DNA of 64,000 bases, taken from the NCBI RefSeq assembly GCF_029784155.1, contig NC_073692.1:22406444-22470443 (forward strand), in the 5' to 3' direction. How positions within the stretch are numbered: position 1 is the first letter of the stretch; each line of letters starts with the position of its first letter. Source of the DNA: Uranotaenia lowii (Eukaryota > Arthropoda > Insecta > Diptera > Culicidae). Shown here piece after piece: positions 61,027 through 64,000 of the stretch. The translations under genes were made by a program, and so were the position numbers. Below the pieces are notes generated by a model. The model was given only the letters and a program-made list of their open reading frames with translations, ran no database searches and was not told the DNA's origin.

Positions 61027-62630
61027 AACCCTCATCCGCATTAGGGTGTCATTTTGACACCATTGCAAGTTTGAAGGCTTGTAACTTTTTTCAGAAGCTT
61101 CATAATACAAAAATTTCCTCGGGGACCCTAAATGAATTCAAAAGTTCTTCAATATTGCATCTTTACTTTTTTTATAGACGAACCCTGGAAACCTGGACAA
61201 AAAAACTCCCTTTTCCGACTTTTGGTGTCATTTTGACACCACAGAAGTAAAATCTATTTAAGTCGTTTGAATTATAATGAACTTCATATAAAACTTATAT
61301 CAATAGAAACCTTGTAATGTCAGTAAAATATGTTTAGAACATTATATACAGCTTAAGTTACAAGTTTTCTCGTTATTCAGCATGAAAGAAAAAAAATCCG
61401 AAAAAACATGCCTCACGAAAACTGCTGTAGTTCATATGTTACACGTCCAAAAAAATATTTGCCTTATGCATATGAAAGCTGAAGTTAATGCCTACATCAT
61501 GAAGACAAGAAATATTTTTTATTTTTTTTTTTTTAATGTAATGGTCACAAAAAGTTCAAAAAAGTGGCCTAAAAAACCTACTTTTCATTCGGTTGCTAGT
61601 AAATACTGTTTGAGCGATGGTAGAGTTTTAGAAAAAATATGACTACAAAATCTATTAAAATTCCAACATTTTTCTGTCCTAAGATTTTTGATGCAACAAA
61701 AATTGCAATTACTGGAATTTTTCAAAGTTCACTACTTTGCGCAAACGATGCGTGTCGTGCATTTCTTCGTCTGTCGGCTTCGCTCTCTGCCCAAATCACC
61801 ACCCACCGTACCTACTCGGAGAGCAAACAAACACGTTTTGCTGGACGCGGTGCTTGTAGTTCTAGAAATTCAGGAATGATTTTACGTTTATAATTTTCAT
61901 ATTTTTGTGAAATCTCACAGCGTAATTTGTTGCACCTCACTAGAATGAAGATTAAATTAGCTTTCCAATGAATATACTTTTGATTGGTCCAAACAAAGTA
62001 AAAGCACTGAAAATCCGGGTACAACCTGACGGTGGACCACGAAAACAGATGAAATTTCAATTTGTAAAAAAATTGCGCAAAGTAGTGAACTTTGAAAAAT
62101 TCCAGTAATTGCAATTTTTGTTGCATCAAAAATCTAAAGACAGCAAAATGTTAGAATTTTAATAAAGTTTGTTGTAATATTTTTTCTAAAACTCTACCAT
62201 CGCTCAAACAGTATTTACTAGCAATCGAATGAAAAGTAGGTTTTTTAGACCACTTTTTTGAACTTTTTGTGACCATTACATTAAAAAAAAAAATAAAAAT
62301 ATTTCTTGTCTTCATGATGTAGACATTAACTTCAGCTTTCATATGCATAAGGCAAATATTTTTTTGGACGTGTAATATATGAACTACAGCAGTTTTCGTG
62401 AGGCATGTTTTTTCGGATTTTTTTTCTTTCATGCTGAATAACGAGAAAACTTGTAACTTTAGCTGTATATAATGTTCTGAACATATTTTACTGATATTAC
62501 AAGGTTTCTTTTGATGTAAGTTTTGTTTAAATCGGTCTAAAACGCCAAAAGTTATAACGATTTGAGCTTGTGGTGTCAAATTGACACCACAAGTGCTGAT
62601 TATGGTAATGAAATCTAATGCGGATGAGAA
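61027..62630. mobile_element. 1.6-kb foldback element with long inverted arms
   Basis: The left arm (about 61027-61745) and right arm (about 62074-62630) are inverted copies. They share CTCATCCGCATTAG at the tips, GTGTCATTTTGACACC/GGTGTCAAATTGACACC palindromes near the tips, and TTCAAAGTTCACTACTTTGC at the inner edges. The arms are highly similar over several hundred bp. The loop of about 330 bp is of more balanced composition. The open frames on the two arms are mirror copies of each other and not genes. Confidence 0.85.
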
Positions 62631-62632
62631 TT

Positions 62633-63548
62633 AATAGGGTTAGTTGCCCTACTTTGGACCCATTAAGCGGTGGTTTTTAAATAATCAAGATTTTCTCACG
62701 AATGGACGGGAATTTGTTCCTATTTTGGTACTGGACCGGTTCCTTTAATTGGAACTAGAACTAAAACTCCTATAAAAAGTTTGATTTTTCGAAAATAAAT
62801 AAACAAATTTATTGTAAATGTAAACTTAAATCAATTACTATAAAAAAATTTATTACAGCTTTTTAAAATTCAAAAAACTAAAATTTCTGTTATGAATATC
62901 ACAAACATTTTTATTCCCCGTCAGCTCTATCAGCAAAACGATAGCTGAAACTTTATTGTGTTTACTTACTTATAGTTTATTTGCGTAAATCTGGCAAAAA
63001 TGTTGGAAATATTCAATATTGGTTCTGAATTATGCCCCAATTAAAAATTCGCTACATTGTTGATTTGTTGGTTTTGATACAAAGATTTGGTGATGTCAGG
63101 TCTAAACATGGAACATCAAAGTCGAAAGTTTCCTATATTGAGACCCTTTGCAAATTTTCCGAGTTTTCCATTGATTTTCATGAATTTTTGGAAAAATGGG
63201 TAGTATGGTTCATATTCTTCACAGTGAAAGTAATTTCCCTTTAAACTTTGGCTTGTAAAGTAAAAAAACGTGATTTTTCCTTAAACACTCTAATTTCTCA
63301 ATACGTGCCCCACTAAATGAACTGTCTGATTTACCACTGATAAAGAGATACATTTTTAAAAACGTTGAAAATTTTATCAGAAAGATTTTTAATGGCAAAA
63401 AACGGTATGGTAGGGTTCAGGAAGAATAAGAGTTCATTGTGTGCATAGGAATATCTTGATTTTATGCCAGCAAAATTAATTATTTTCAATTTTCGGCATT
63501 CTAGGACTAAAATAGGCTCTAGGTCCAAAGTAGGAGCACTCACCCTAT
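62633..63548. mobile_element. 916-bp TIR element with CTACTTTGGACC ends
   Basis: The left terminus is ATAGGGTTAGTTGCCCTACT and then TTGGACC. The right terminus, read inward, is ATAGGGTGAGTGCTCCTACT and then TTGGACC. The TIR is about 27 bp with a few differences. The AT-rich interior has no transposase frame. It lies immediately next to the 1.6-kb foldback. The target duplication is unclear. Confidence 0.7.
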
Positions 63549-64000
63549 CTCCTTACTAGCGGTCCAAATATTTGGCGCGCGATTTGACTACCGTATTTTG
63601 TTTATTTTACCGGTTCACAGTGGTAAAAAATGTGCCAAACGTTATCGATGCTTATAACTTTTTTGTTTAACATTTTATCTTCTAGGTGTCTTCGGGGAAA
63701 TTTTACAGTAGAATGAATTCTATGAGAAAATGTTATGATTTTTTTTTACTAACCCTTCTACATGTGAGATAAGAAAAATCTAACTTTTAAACTGTAGGTC
63801 CAATCATTTTGCTGTCTTCCAAAAGCTTATTTGAAGTGCATATTTATGAAACTTTGTCTTGAACGTCAAGTTTCTAAAACATTCAAATTTTGAGATAAAG
63901 TGTAAAATACGAAAATAACATTTAAACATCAGATTATTTATAATAACTTTTTTCTTATTATTTTAAAATCTTCAAAACATTCTACAAAGTTGTTTAGATA
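63549..64000. other. AT-rich sequence to the window end
   Basis: No gene or repeat was recognised. Confidence 0.4.

Noticed and set aside
61382..62579. Two opposed genes encoding similar KSEKTCLTKTAVVH proteins
   Set aside because: They are mirror images on the arms of one foldback element.

Overview
This window is AT-rich eukaryotic (insect) genomic DNA, most likely from a dipteran and plausibly a mosquito. The evidence is a spliced gene with CAG/CAA-rich Gln/His tracts and GT-AG introns, an ITmD37E-like mariner, EN-RT and I-type LINEs, Helitrons carrying tandem repeats, a tRNA-derived SINE, and very many small inverted-repeat elements. No prokaryotic gene organisation is present. Three runs of exactly 500 Ns (5822-6321, 29754-30253, 59072-59571) are scaffold gaps of unknown true size.

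The one convincing host gene is on the minus strand. Four exons can be chained with matching splice phases: 50947-50188, 38151-38009, 37882-36278 and 36180-36063. They encode about 877 residues of a low-complexity, Ser/Pro/His/Gln-rich, probably disordered protein segment. Neither the start nor the end of the gene was found, so most of the window may be introns of one very long gene. I do not recognise the protein with confidence. A weak resemblance to the disordered linker of UNC79, a NALCN-channel partner, is noted as a hypothesis only.

The dominant structural feature is a 9-bp satellite, TCATTTTTG. It forms three large arrays: about 1.7 kb at 6.3-8.0 kb, about 2.0 kb at 39.1-41.1 kb, and at least 7.7 kb at 51.4-59.1 kb, the last ending in a gap. 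The first two run in one orientation and the third in the opposite one. If the window is one transcription unit, the pre-mRNA would carry kilobases of complementary repeats. Because 9 is a multiple of three and only one of six frames has a stop, the arrays create spurious open frames of up to about 1,700 codons. These are not genes.

The rest is a dense, nested mobile-element landscape. Left part (1-20.9 kb): two copies of a hAT-like element (one with clear 8-bp target duplications), a large inverted repeat around a GC-rich island, a decayed gene split by a 484-bp foldback element, a LINE 3' end, a complete non-autonomous Helitron, two related palindromic insertions, a deleted I-type LINE, a SINE with a MITE inside it, and a Helitron-like 145-bp minisatellite. 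Middle part (21-36 kb): a small coding-like relic, then a four-level nest. An old repeat holds a 516-bp TIR element, which holds a young LTR retrotransposon without coding genes, which holds a Helitron and a 53-bp minisatellite. Next come a mariner fragment, a gap, and an EN-RT LINE split by a hAT element that itself holds another repeat. Right part (36-64 kb): the gene exons, a mariner with frameshifts, several TIR or foldback elements, a 72-bp minisatellite, the giant satellite and two further TIR families.

All boundaries were read by eye. Those supported by target-site duplications are reliable to the base; others are marked approximate.
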